The notes: generated by a model from the letters alone, not told the origin. Shown: positions 1 to 5,716, counted from the stretch's first letter. The stretch is 6,149 nucleotides of DNA from JAFGPF01 sp964409485 (GCA_964409485.1 CAYPDM010000082.1:1-6149), one strand, 5' to 3'. Translations and numbers: made by a program.

Positions 1-1246
1 CCCCCAGCCCCTGACTGCACATGGCGATGTACGCCCCGCCGTAAGCCTTGCGGGTTATCAGCGTTATCTTGGGCACGGTGGCCTCGGCGTAGCACCACAG
101 CAGCTTGGCGCCGTGCCGGATGATGCCTCCCCACTCCTGGTGGCTGCCGGGGAGAAAGCCGGGTACGTCGGCGATGGTCAGCAGGGGAATGTTGAAGGCG
201 TCGCAGAAGCGGATGAACCGCGTGGCCTTGTCCGAGGCGTTGATATCGAGGCAGCCCGCCAGATAGTTCGGCTGGTTGGCGATGATGCCAACGACATATC
301 CGTTCATGCGGGCGAAGGCTGTAATCATGTTCTGGGCCCACTGCCGCGACGACTCCAGGTACTCGCCGTTGTCCACGATAGCCTTGATGACGTCCTTCAT
401 GTTGTAGCCCTTATTCGCATTTTCCGGCAGGATGTCGTTCAGGGCTTCTTCGGCGCGGTCGGGCGAATCTTTAGTCTTGATACAGGGCGGCTTCTCTTCG
501 TTATTCAACGGCAGGTAGCTCAAGAGTCTTTTAATTTCTTCGATTGCCTGCTCGTCGTTATCGCAGGCGAACTGCGTGACGCCGCTCCTGGTGCTGTGCG
601 TGAGTGCCCCGCCTAGTTCTTCGTTGCCGATTTCCTCCCCGGTGACGCTCTTGACCACTCCCGGCCCGGTGATGAACATGTAGCTGGTCTTTTTCACCAT
701 GAAAACGAAGTCGGTCATCGCCGGCGAGTAGACGGCGCCGCCCGCCGCCGGCCCCATGACGGCCGATATCTGCGGGATGACCCCGGAGGCGCAGGAGTTG
801 CGGAAGAAGATATTGCCGTAGCCGTCCAGGGCGTTGATGCCCTCCTGGATGCGCGCCCCGCCGCTATCGATAAACCCCACCATCGGCACCTTCATTTTCA
901 TGGCCAGGTCCATGACGCGGTATATCTTTTTAGCGTGCATCTCCCCGAGCGTGCCTCCCCGGGCGGTGAAGTCCTGCGCGTATGCGCAGACGGTGCGCCC
1001 GTTTACTTTGCCATACCCCGTGACCACGCCGTCGGCGGGGATGGATACCTTGTCCATGCCGAAGTTCGAGGAACGGTGCTGGACGAACAGGTCTGTCTCC
1101 TGGAAACTCCCTTTATCGTAGAAAAGGTCAAGCCTCTCCCGGGCGGTCAGTTTGCCGGAGTCGTGCTGCTTCTGTATGCCCTTTTCCCCGCCCCCGGCCT
1201 TCAGTTCGGCTTCGAGCCTGGCCAGTTTTTCGTTTTCTTCTTTCAA
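1..1246 (-). CDS. Acyl-CoA carboxylase carboxyltransferase subunit (PccB/MmdA type), C-terminus cut by window edge
   Basis: This is the carboxyltransferase (beta) subunit of a biotin-dependent acyl-CoA carboxylase or methylmalonyl-CoA decarboxylase, which moves CO2 between carboxybiotin and an acyl-CoA. The 415 visible codons run without a stop to the window edge. The family is usually about 515 residues, so roughly 100 C-terminal residues are missing. Seen in order: an N-terminal KLTARERLDLF motif, SGGARIQEG, the first oxyanion-hole loop MGPAAGGAVYSPA (G169/G170), FITGPGVVKSVTGEE, GGALTHSTRSGV, DVPGFLPGSHQEWGGIIRHG and the second oxyanion-hole loop RKAYGGAYIAM (399-409). The start is a TTG at 1246 behind a good Shine-Dalgarno; the first ATG lies well inside the conserved N-terminal region. 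Residue 407 is Ile where propionyl-CoA carboxylases usually have Asp, so the acyl substrate is uncertain. Partner biotin-carboxylase and biotin-carrier genes would lie beyond base 1, if linked. Confidence 0.93.
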   Translation of the reverse strand, partial: MKEENEKLARLEAELKAGGGEKGIQKQHDSGKLTARERLDLFYDKGSFQETDLFVQHRSSNFGMDKVSIPADGVVTGYGKVNGRTVCAYAQDFTARGGTLGEMHAKKIYRVMDLAMKMKVPMVGFIDSGGARIQEGINALDGYGNIFFRNSCASGVIPQISAVMGPAAGGAVYSPAMTDFVFMVKKTSYMFITGPGVVKSVTGEEIGNEELGGALTHSTRSGVTQFACDNDEQAIEEIKRLLSYLPLNNEEKPPCIKTKDSPDRAEEALNDILPENANKGYNMKDVIKAIVDNGEYLESSRQWAQNMITAFARMNGYVVGIIANQPNYLAGCLDINASDKATRFIRFCDAFNIPLLTIADVPGFLPGSHQEWGGIIRHGAKLLWCYAEATVPKITLITRKAYGGAYIAMCSQGLG

Positions 1247-1249
1247 ATC

Positions 1250-1256
1250 TCACCTC
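1250..1256 (-). promoter_or_regulatory. Ribosome binding site deciding the TTG start of the carboxyltransferase
   Basis: Read on the minus strand, GAGGTGA lies three bases before the TTG at 1246, matching the 3' end of 16S rRNA at a normal aligned distance. It supports the TTG start; no ATG lies nearby in frame. Confidence 0.7.
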
Positions 1257-1280
1257 TCTGGTTAAGATTAAAGCAAGATA

Positions 1281-1309
1281 ATGATAACATAAGGACTGTT
1301 AGCGGGCAA
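1281..1309 (-). promoter_or_regulatory. Sigma70-like promoter for the carboxyltransferase gene
   Basis: On the minus strand, TTGCCC (1309-1304) and TATCAT (1286-1281) are separated by 17 bases. The -10 box matches the consensus at five of six positions and the -35 box at four. The start point would fall near 1274, leaving a leader of about 28 bases to the TTG at 1246. Confidence 0.5.
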
Positions 1310-1319
1310 CATTCTTTGA

Positions 1320-1366
1320 TATCTATTCCCACCCGGGCCGCCCCGTATCATCTGCTGCTTAGCCCG
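1320..1366. repeat. Dispersed 47-base intergenic repeat, copy 1
   Basis: This stretch matches 5771-5817. The first 15 bases (TATCTATTCCCACCC) are identical, followed by a shared GCCGCCC and a similar tail of the form TATNATCNGCNGCTTANCCCG. One single-base gap is needed in the middle, balanced by another further on. Both copies lie upstream of minus-strand genes (here the carboxyltransferase, there the peroxiredoxin), about 75-90 bases before the start codons. It could be a dispersed intergenic repeat or a shared regulatory site; the sequence does not decide. Confidence 0.6.
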
Positions 1367-1373
1367 TAGAATA

Positions 1374-1503
1374 CCCCCCCCCAAAGGGGAGTGCGCAGCG
1401 AGAGGGGGCGCCAGCCCCCTCTCAAAATACTTCCCCCTCTCCAAACAACGATGTCAATTGTTTTCCCATATAATACTGTTTGGAGAGGGGGTTAGGGGGT
1501 GAG
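1374..1503. repeat. Compound inverted-repeat element (REP/MITE-like) with two strong hairpins
   Basis: The element opens with nine C followed by AAAGGGG. Hairpin 1 (1400-1423) has a perfect 10-bp stem, GAGAGGGGGC with GCCCCCTCTC, and a GCCA loop. Hairpin 2 has perfect 15-base arms at 1433-1447 and 1477-1491 around a 29-base AT-rich loop. The 9-mer GAGAGGGGG or its complement occurs four times: 1400-1408, 1415-1423, 1433-1441 and 1483-1491. A GGTTAGGGGGTGAGG tail follows. Neither hairpin is followed by a T-run, so classical intrinsic terminators are unlikely, although the element sits just past the 3' end of the MFS gene and could still slow polymerase. No transposase is present. Confidence 0.75.
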
Positions 1504-1537
1504 GTTACATAGACCGAACGGAATGAAGGCATTATCC

Positions 1538-2782
1538 TTACTCTAGCCTACGCAGGCGCGGTGTAAACGCGAGCAGCGCAAAGGACATCACTACGAGTAT
1601 CGCGGCCAGACCACCGATGGCCCACTGTATCCCGATGACCTCGGCGATGATGCCGGCGAAGAACGTGCCCAGACTGGAAAAACCCAGCCCCATCATCATG
1701 AAGCTCATTACCCGGCCGCGGTATTCCGGCGGGGTGTAGTTCTGCGCCAGCGAGTTGCCGCTCGTCCGGTGAGTCGATTGCCCCAGGCCGATAAATATCA
1801 CCACGATTACCGATACCAGCCACAACTCCGAAAAAGCGAAACCCACCAGCGCCAGCCCCATGATAATCCCGCTGATAAGCATGATTATGCCCCTCTTGCG
1901 ACTCGGCAGAGAAGCCAGGATGATGGAGCCGGTTATGGCGCCCATGCCGGAGATGCTTAACAGTATTCCCATCCCGCTGGCGCCTACCTTCAGTATGTCC
2001 TCGGTAATCATCGGCATGAGCTGCATGAACGGGATGCCGCATATCATTATAAAGAAAGTCGATACCAGGACCAGGAGCATCGTCTTGTTTTGCCGTATGT
2101 ACCGCACCCCGTCCACTATATCCGTAAAGGCACTGCTGCCTTCACTGTATTTCGGAGCGGTTCTCGGCAGCAGGAACATGCATACCACCCCCAGACCGTA
2201 CATGGCGCTGGAAACGTAATAGACGCTGGCGAAATCAAAGGCCTCGATGAGGAAACCCGTCGCCGCCGGAGCCAGTATACGGAAAACATTCATGCCCATG
2301 GTATTCAGGGAAACGGCGTTCATCACCTGTTCCCCGGGTACTATTTCGGAGATGATGGCCTGCCTCGAAGGCATCATCAGCCCCATTATTACCCCCTGGA
2401 GGGTCGCCGTGACCACCAGTATCCACCAGGAGTCCGGGATGTCCTCGCTAAGGTAACCCATCGTCAGCGAGAGGGCCACCCCCAGCGAGACCAGCATCGA
2501 GCCTATCATGCTGAAAAGGAGGATATCTTTTTTCTGTAATCGGTCGGCGATGGCGCCCCCGTATAGAGAACATATTATCGTGGGTATGGCGTTGGCCAGC
2601 GAGGCCAGTCCCAGTATTACTCCGGAATCGCTGATGCGGTAGATGAGCAACGACCGGGCTACTATCTGCATGTTCATGGAAGCCCACTGGCCTAACATCC
2701 CGATATAGTAAATGCGAAAGGTCGGGTTCTTGAAGGAACTGAAAGTCCGGATATTGCGTAACCGATTAATCTTCTTTATCAT
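1538..2782 (-). CDS. MFS transporter, 12 TM, drug/siderophore-exporter-like (MFS_3/EntS type)
   Basis: A 414-residue inner-membrane protein of the major facilitator superfamily, full length for the family. The sequence shows about twelve hydrophobic segments. The family's motif A is seen between TM2 and TM3 as GGAIADRLQKKDILL (about residues 75-89), and a related loop in the second half reads YTPPEYRGRVMSF. The central cytoplasmic loop (about 208-232) is polar, as expected. The N-terminal FSSFKNPTFRIYYIGMLGQW resembles the MFS_3 group that includes the enterobactin exporter EntS, so proton-driven export of a small molecule is the best guess; the substrate cannot be read. It starts at ATG 2782 without a strong Shine-Dalgarno, 36 bases after the riboflavin kinase-like gene, so the two are probably cotranscribed with translation partly coupled. 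Confidence 0.88.
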   Translation of the reverse strand: MIKKINRLRNIRTFSSFKNPTFRIYYIGMLGQWASMNMQIVARSLLIYRISDSGVILGLASLANAIPTIICSLYGGAIADRLQKKDILLFSMIGSMLVSLGVALSLTMGYLSEDIPDSWWILVVTATLQGVIMGLMMPSRQAIISEIVPGEQVMNAVSLNTMGMNVFRILAPAATGFLIEAFDFASVYYVSSAMYGLGVVCMFLLPRTAPKYSEGSSAFTDIVDGVRYIRQNKTMLLVLVSTFFIMICGIPFMQLMPMITEDILKVGASGMGILLSISGMGAITGSIILASLPSRKRGIIMLISGIIMGLALVGFAFSELWLVSVIVVIFIGLGQSTHRTSGNSLAQNYTPPEYRGRVMSFMMMGLGFSSLGTFFAGIIAEVIGIQWAIGGLAAILVVMSFALLAFTPRLRRLE

Positions 2783-2818
2783 CAGACACGTCTTTTCAGG
2801 GGCTTAAAACGGGCAATG

Positions 2819-3235
2819 TTAATCATCCAGCGTAAACTCCACCGTATCCCCGTCTTCCAGGTTGAGTGCCGTACGGAGATGATGGGGGCTGACCAGCTCC
2901 GAGTCGGTATGTATGTTCGTGACCCACGTAAAGACGAGGACGCAGGCCGGGTATTGTTCGGCGACGGTCGCCCGGCGGTAATACGCGCCTGTTTCCCCAT
3001 CGTACTTAATCCCCTGCGCGGCAGGGTCGAACTCCCAGCCGACATCGGCAAATTTTAAATATTTCAGCAGAGATAAATCGAAAGGTTCGGTAAGGTCTAT
3101 GTTCAGCGTTCCGGGTAAGACGGCCAGCCCGGTCAGTTGTTTAAATCCTTCCAGGCCGCCCGGCCTTGACATCTCGGCGGCGCCCCCGCCACGCCCCGTC
3201 CTGACCGTGCCCCGGTAAATCTGTTTTTTCTCCAA
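2819..3235 (-). CDS. DUF120 / archaeal-type CTP-dependent riboflavin kinase-like protein
   Basis: A 138-residue protein that resembles the archaeal RibK family (DUF120), which makes FMN from riboflavin using CTP. Seen: an N-terminal beta strand with a Gly-rich loop (GTVRTGRGGGAAEM, 9-22), FKQLTGLAVLPGTLNIDL (31-48) with the family's PGTLN signature whose Thr and Asn bind nucleotide and metal, then H109, E113, and the C-terminal LRTALNLEDGDTVEF (120-134), matching the family's LR..L.L.DGD.V ending. Length fits the family core. The start is a TTG at 3235; an in-frame TAG lies at 3253-3251 and no ATG is available between. The usual bacterial enzyme is the unrelated bifunctional RibF, so this would be an extra or alternative kinase. 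Catalytic activity and nucleotide choice are inferred from motifs only. It leads the unit with the MFS gene. Confidence 0.75.
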   Translation of the reverse strand: MEKKQIYRGTVRTGRGGGAAEMSRPGGLEGFKQLTGLAVLPGTLNIDLTEPFDLSLLKYLKFADVGWEFDPAAQGIKYDGETGAYYRRATVAEQYPACVLVFTWVTNIHTDSELVSPHHLRTALNLEDGDTVEFTLDD

Positions 3236-3314
3236 TGGGTACCCCGCAGCCTATAGTGTAACACAGTGGACATAATATATCCGGTGTATCAGCCGTGTTG
3301 GTTTTCTCTGCGGG

Positions 3315-3320
3315 TATAAA
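3315..3320 (+). promoter_or_regulatory. Possible -10 box of the folP operon
   Basis: TATAAA lies 9 bases before the ATG at 3330 and 18 before the ATG at 3339, with no convincing -35 box at a 15-18 base spacing. If used, transcription would begin near 3327, giving a nearly leaderless mRNA. This agrees with the absence of a clear Shine-Dalgarno before either ATG. Confidence 0.3.
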
Positions 3321-3329
3321 AATGCTAAA

Positions 3330-4193
3330 ATGGGTTTGATGAACCAGAATTTGCCGGCCACGCGCTGCGGGAACACCGAGTTCCGCTGGGGCGAGCGGAC
3401 TTATATCATGGGTATCTGTAATCTTAGCCCGGATTCTTTTTCCGGGGACGGACTTGGCGATGACGTCGAGGCGACGCTCGCCCAGGCGCAGCGTATGGTG
3501 GCCGAAGGCGCGGATATAATCGATGTCGGCGGGGAGTCAACCCGCCCCGGCACCGAGCCGCTTTCCATGGATGACATCGACGATGAGTTGAGGCTGGTTA
3601 TACCGGCGATAGAAAGGCTGGCGGCGGATATCCCCGTGCCTGTCAGCATAGACACTTATAAAGCGGGTGTGGCCAGCCGGGCCGTGGAGGCCGGCGCCGC
3701 TATGATTAACGATATCTGGGGGCTGAAGAGAGACCCGCGGGTGGCGCAGGTAGCCGCCAGAGCGGGCGTGCCGATAATACTCATGGCCAATCAGCGTGAC
3801 GCTCCCCCGAAGGTCGGCATCATGGCGAAGGTAATATCCGACCTTGAAGCCGGCATTAAAATCGCCCTTGAAGCCGGGGTGGCGGCGGAGAATATCATCG
3901 TCGACCCCGGTATCGGCTTTGGCAAGACCCTGGAGCAGAACCTGGAACTGGTGAATCGACTCGCCGACCTGAAACAGCTGGGCAAACCTGTCCTGCTGGG
4001 GACATCACGAAAATCAATGATTGGTCTGGTGCTGGATTTACCGCCCGCCGAACGCCTCGAAGGAAATCTGGCGGTTACTGCCATCGGCATCGCCAACGGA
4101 GCCGACATGGTGCGCGTCCACGATGTCGCCCAGACCGCTCTGGTCTGCCGTATGAGCGACGCCGTAATAAGAAGGGGGTCAGTGGATGACTGA
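3330..4193 (+). CDS. folP: Dihydropteroate synthase (FolP)
   Basis: Cytoplasmic enzyme joining 6-hydroxymethyl-dihydropterin diphosphate to p-aminobenzoate to form dihydropteroate, the sulfonamide target. The 287 residues form a complete TIM barrel. Motifs: IMGICNLSPDSFSGDG (26-41, metal-binding Asn31), DIIDVGGESTRPG (62-74, loop 2), PVSIDTYK (104-111, pterin-binding Asp108), INDIWG (126-131, Asn127), VDPGIGFGKT (191-200, Asp192), GTSRKSMIG (224-232, Lys228) and VRVHDV (261-266, Arg262/His264). The position after LM that is His in many family members (MH motif) is Ala153 here. The start may be ATG 3330 or the in-frame ATG 3339; neither has a clear ribosome site and both leave all motifs intact. 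It is the first gene of a three-gene folate operon and overlaps folK by 8 bases. Confidence 0.96.
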   Translation: MGLMNQNLPATRCGNTEFRWGERTYIMGICNLSPDSFSGDGLGDDVEATLAQAQRMVAEGADIIDVGGESTRPGTEPLSMDDIDDELRLVIPAIERLAADIPVPVSIDTYKAGVASRAVEAGAAMINDIWGLKRDPRVAQVAARAGVPIILMANQRDAPPKVGIMAKVISDLEAGIKIALEAGVAAENIIVDPGIGFGKTLEQNLELVNRLADLKQLGKPVLLGTSRKSMIGLVLDLPPAERLEGNLAVTAIGIANGADMVRVHDVAQTALVCRMSDAVIRRGSVDD

Positions 4194-4677
4194 TGCGGTA
4201 AGGACCTATCTTAGCCTCGGTTCCAACCTGGGCAACCGAGAGGATAACTTGGGCATGGCCCTGAAGCTGCTGGCGCAGCGGATGAAGGTGGGAAAAGTCT
4301 CGTCCATTTATGACACCGAGCCTATCGGCAATACCGAGCAGCCCCGCTTCCTGAATGTAGCCTGCGAGGTCTCCACGAGACTGTCACCGGAGGGGCTGCT
4401 GGCCCTGGCCAAGGGGATTGAAAGCAAGATGGGCCGGCACGGTAAGTCCGGCGAGCCCCGTACCATCGATATCGATATCCTCCTTTTCGGTGATTTTGTG
4501 ATTAATAAGCCCGACCTCGTCATCCCGCACCCCCGCATGGCGGAGCGTGCCTTCGTCATGGTGCCCCTCGCCGAGATTGCCCCTGATGTCGTCCATCCCG
4601 TGAGCTGGAAGAAAATCAGTGAAATGAGTGACGCCATCAAGGAAAAGCAGGGCCTGTTCAAGTGGGAGGGCGAGTAA
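4186..4677 (+). CDS. folK: 2-amino-4-hydroxy-6-hydroxymethyldihydropteridine diphosphokinase (FolK, HPPK)
   Basis: Transfers diphosphate from ATP to 6-hydroxymethyl-dihydropterin, giving the substrate of FolP, in the cytoplasm. The 163 residues match the usual 155-170. Seen: YLSLGSNLGNREDNL (8-22), the N-terminal signature; YDTEPIG (42-48); QPRFLN (52-57); and the HPPK signature GEPRTIDIDILLFGD (89-103) with the two Mg-binding aspartates D95 and D97. IPHPRM and RAFVMVPLAEIAPD complete the C-terminal part. The ATG at 4186 overlaps the folP stop by 8 bases, and an AGGGGG site ends 7 bases before it inside folP, so translation is likely coupled. Confidence 0.96.
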   Translation: MTDAVRTYLSLGSNLGNREDNLGMALKLLAQRMKVGKVSSIYDTEPIGNTEQPRFLNVACEVSTRLSPEGLLALAKGIESKMGRHGKSGEPRTIDIDILLFGDFVINKPDLVIPHPRMAERAFVMVPLAEIAPDVVHPVSWKKISEMSDAIKEKQGLFKWEGE

Positions 4678-4686
4678 GGAGAAATC

Positions 4687-5058
4687 ATGTACGAGATAAC
4701 CGTCGAGAAGCATTTTGACGCCGCCCATTACTTGAGAGGTTACCAGGGCAAGTGCGAATCCATGCACGGGCACCGCTACCGCGTGGTGGTAAAGGTAAAA
4801 GCTCTAGAGCTGAATGACATCGGCCTGGCCTATGATTTTACCGATTTAAAGAGCCACCTGAACGGTATCCTGGAGCGGTTCGACCATACCTGCCTGAACG
4901 ACGTGCCGCCATTCGATAAGATAAACCCCTCGGCGGAGAATATCGCCGCTACTATCTACAATGAGCTTAAGGAAAAGCTGGCCGCCGACCCCGTAGCCAT
5001 CACCTGTGTTGAAGCCTGGGAAGCCCCGGAACAGGGCGTGGCCTACCGACCTGATTAG
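4687..5058 (+). CDS. 6-pyruvoyltetrahydropterin synthase family protein, PTPS-III type (probable FolB replacement)
   Basis: A 123-residue member of the PTPS/QueD family. The zinc ligands are H14 (FDAAHYL), H27 and H29 (HGHRYRV). The catalytic Cys is C23 in GKCESMHGH. The catalytic pair D66-H67 lies in FDHTCLN, NPSAENIA is at 79-86, and the pterin-anchoring Glu is probably E111 in EAWEAPE. Ordinary QueD proteins have a non-acidic residue after the Cys; here it is Glu (E24). Published work on PTPS-III proteins showed that versions with Glu replacing or accompanying the Cys can replace dihydroneopterin aldolase (FolB), and that many folB-lacking bacteria, including Chloroflexi, carry them. Its place 9 bases after folK, with AAGGAG just before the ATG, fits folate synthesis better than queuosine. 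QueD activity (preQ0 pathway) remains the alternative, or it may do both. Confidence 0.88.
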   Translation: MYEITVEKHFDAAHYLRGYQGKCESMHGHRYRVVVKVKALELNDIGLAYDFTDLKSHLNGILERFDHTCLNDVPPFDKINPSAENIAATIYNELKEKLAADPVAITCVEAWEAPEQGVAYRPD

Positions 5059-5070
5059 TCCGCTTTTTTC

Positions 5071-5682
5071 TTAAAACGCCTGGTCTACTTTCCAGATTTC
5101 CCAAACGTGCCCGGCCCTCGTCAGCGTTTCCGTCTCCGGGGGAAGGGTGGGCTTGCCCGGCTGCCAGCCGGAAGGCATCAGCTCGCCCGTCTTCTGGTGG
5201 TGCTGGAAAGCCCTTAACTGTCGCAGCACCTCGACAACGTTCCGCCCCACCGGCGTGGTCAATACCTCCATGGCCTGAACGATGCCGTCGGGGTCGATGA
5301 GAAATCGACCGCGCACGTCGACGCCCTTCACGTCATCGTAAACCCCGTAAAGCGTGCCTATCTTGCCTCCGGAGTCGGAAACCATGGGGTAGGGAATACC
5401 GCCCTTCACCATCTTGGAAAGCTCCACTTCCTGCCAGACCTTGTGCGAGAAATTGCTATCCACGCTGATGGCGATGACGTTGACTCCCAGTTCCTGGAAT
5501 TCGGGGTATTTGACGGCAACTGCCGCCAGTTCTGTTGGTCAGACGCAGGTAAAATCGGCTGGGTAAAAGCACAACATTACCCACTTGCCCTTGAAATCTG
5601 CCAGTTTGATATCTCTGGCGGTTCCTTCGTGAAACGCCTTGGCGGTGAAATCAGGCGCCTCTCTGCCTACCTGTACATCCAT
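5071..5682 (-). CDS. Selenocysteine-containing peroxiredoxin (AhpC/Prx1-like); in-frame TGA at the peroxidatic position
   Basis: Thiol/selenol peroxidase that reduces hydrogen peroxide and organic peroxides. Read from ATG 5682 through one in-frame TGA (5541-5539) it gives 203 residues. Seen: GREAPDFTAKAF (6-17), FKGKWVMLCFYPADFTCV (30-47), then TGA as residue 48, then PTELAAV. In the family this is the F-x-x-V-C-P-T-E motif, so the TGA replaces exactly the peroxidatic cysteine. Conserved Thr45, VISVD-like IAISVD (70-75), RGRFLIDPDG and TTPVGRNVVEVLR follow. The C-terminal resolving cysteine, normally in a VCPAGW-like motif, is Met169 (ELMPSGW); no Cys follows residue 48. Other cysteines are C38 and C46, making a C-x-U pair. 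The GGAGG site favours ATG 5682 over 5688. Selenocysteine insertion is inferred; a nonsense mutation or sequencing error is much less likely because both halves are intact and a SECIS-like hairpin follows. Confidence 0.88.
5511..5541 (-). promoter_or_regulatory. Bacterial SECIS-like element (UGA plus downstream hairpin)
   Basis: On the minus strand the TGA (5541-5539) is followed by 10 bases, then a 7-bp stem TGGCGGC / GCCGTCA (5528-5522 with 5517-5511, one G-U pair) closing a four-base loop AGUU (5521-5518). Seventeen bases separate the UGA from the apical loop, and a G lies in the first two loop positions. Both agree with the known consensus for bacterial SECIS elements (16-37 bases, G early in the loop), which bind SelB. 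A shorter 5-bp alternative hairpin (5531-5518) has its loop only 12 bases from the UGA and fits worse. Confidence 0.7.
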
Positions 5683-5689
5683 TTTCATT

Positions 5690-5697
5690 CCCTCCTC
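5690..5697 (-). promoter_or_regulatory. Ribosome binding site of the peroxiredoxin, deciding the start
   Basis: GAGGAGGG on the minus strand ends 7 bases before ATG 5682 but only one base before the in-frame ATG 5688. The downstream ATG is therefore preferred. The site supports translation of the whole reading frame upstream of the TGA, not from an internal start. Confidence 0.8.
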
Positions 5698-5716
5698 GTG
5701 GTTCTGCGGTCATAAA

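Noticed and set aside
935..1369. Plus-strand open frames (such as 113-616, 834-1121 and 935-1369) opposite the carboxyltransferase
   Set aside because: They are mirror frames of a high-GC gene; the minus-strand frame matches the carboxyltransferase family along its whole length.
1400..1423. Hairpin 1 as an intrinsic terminator
   Set aside because: The stem is strong but followed by AAAATAC on one side and a GC-mixed stretch on the other, with no T-run; it shares its arms with the neighbouring hairpin, so a repeat element explains it better.
1469..1474. Perfect TATAAT on the plus strand (and TTGACA on the minus strand nearby) in the loop of the large hairpin
   Set aside because: Neither has a partner box at the proper distance, and on the plus strand only the 3' end of a minus-strand gene follows; the loop is simply AT-rich.
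4465..4478. Short tandem repeat/palindrome ATCGATATCGAT in folK
   Set aside because: It encodes the conserved I-D-I-D metal-binding motif of HPPK, so coding constraint explains it.
5059..5070. T-run between the PTPS gene and the peroxiredoxin as a terminator
   Set aside because: A run of six T is present after the PTPS stop, but no GC-rich hairpin precedes it.
5539..5541. TGA as a nonsense mutation making the peroxiredoxin a pseudogene
   Set aside because: No other stop or frameshift is present in either half, the TGA falls exactly on the catalytic position and a SECIS-like hairpin follows; decay would hit random sites.
5443..5715. Plus-strand open frame of 90 codons opposite the peroxiredoxin N-terminus
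   Set aside because: It is antisense to a clearly conserved protein, has no ribosome site and resembles no family; the minus-strand frame explains the region.
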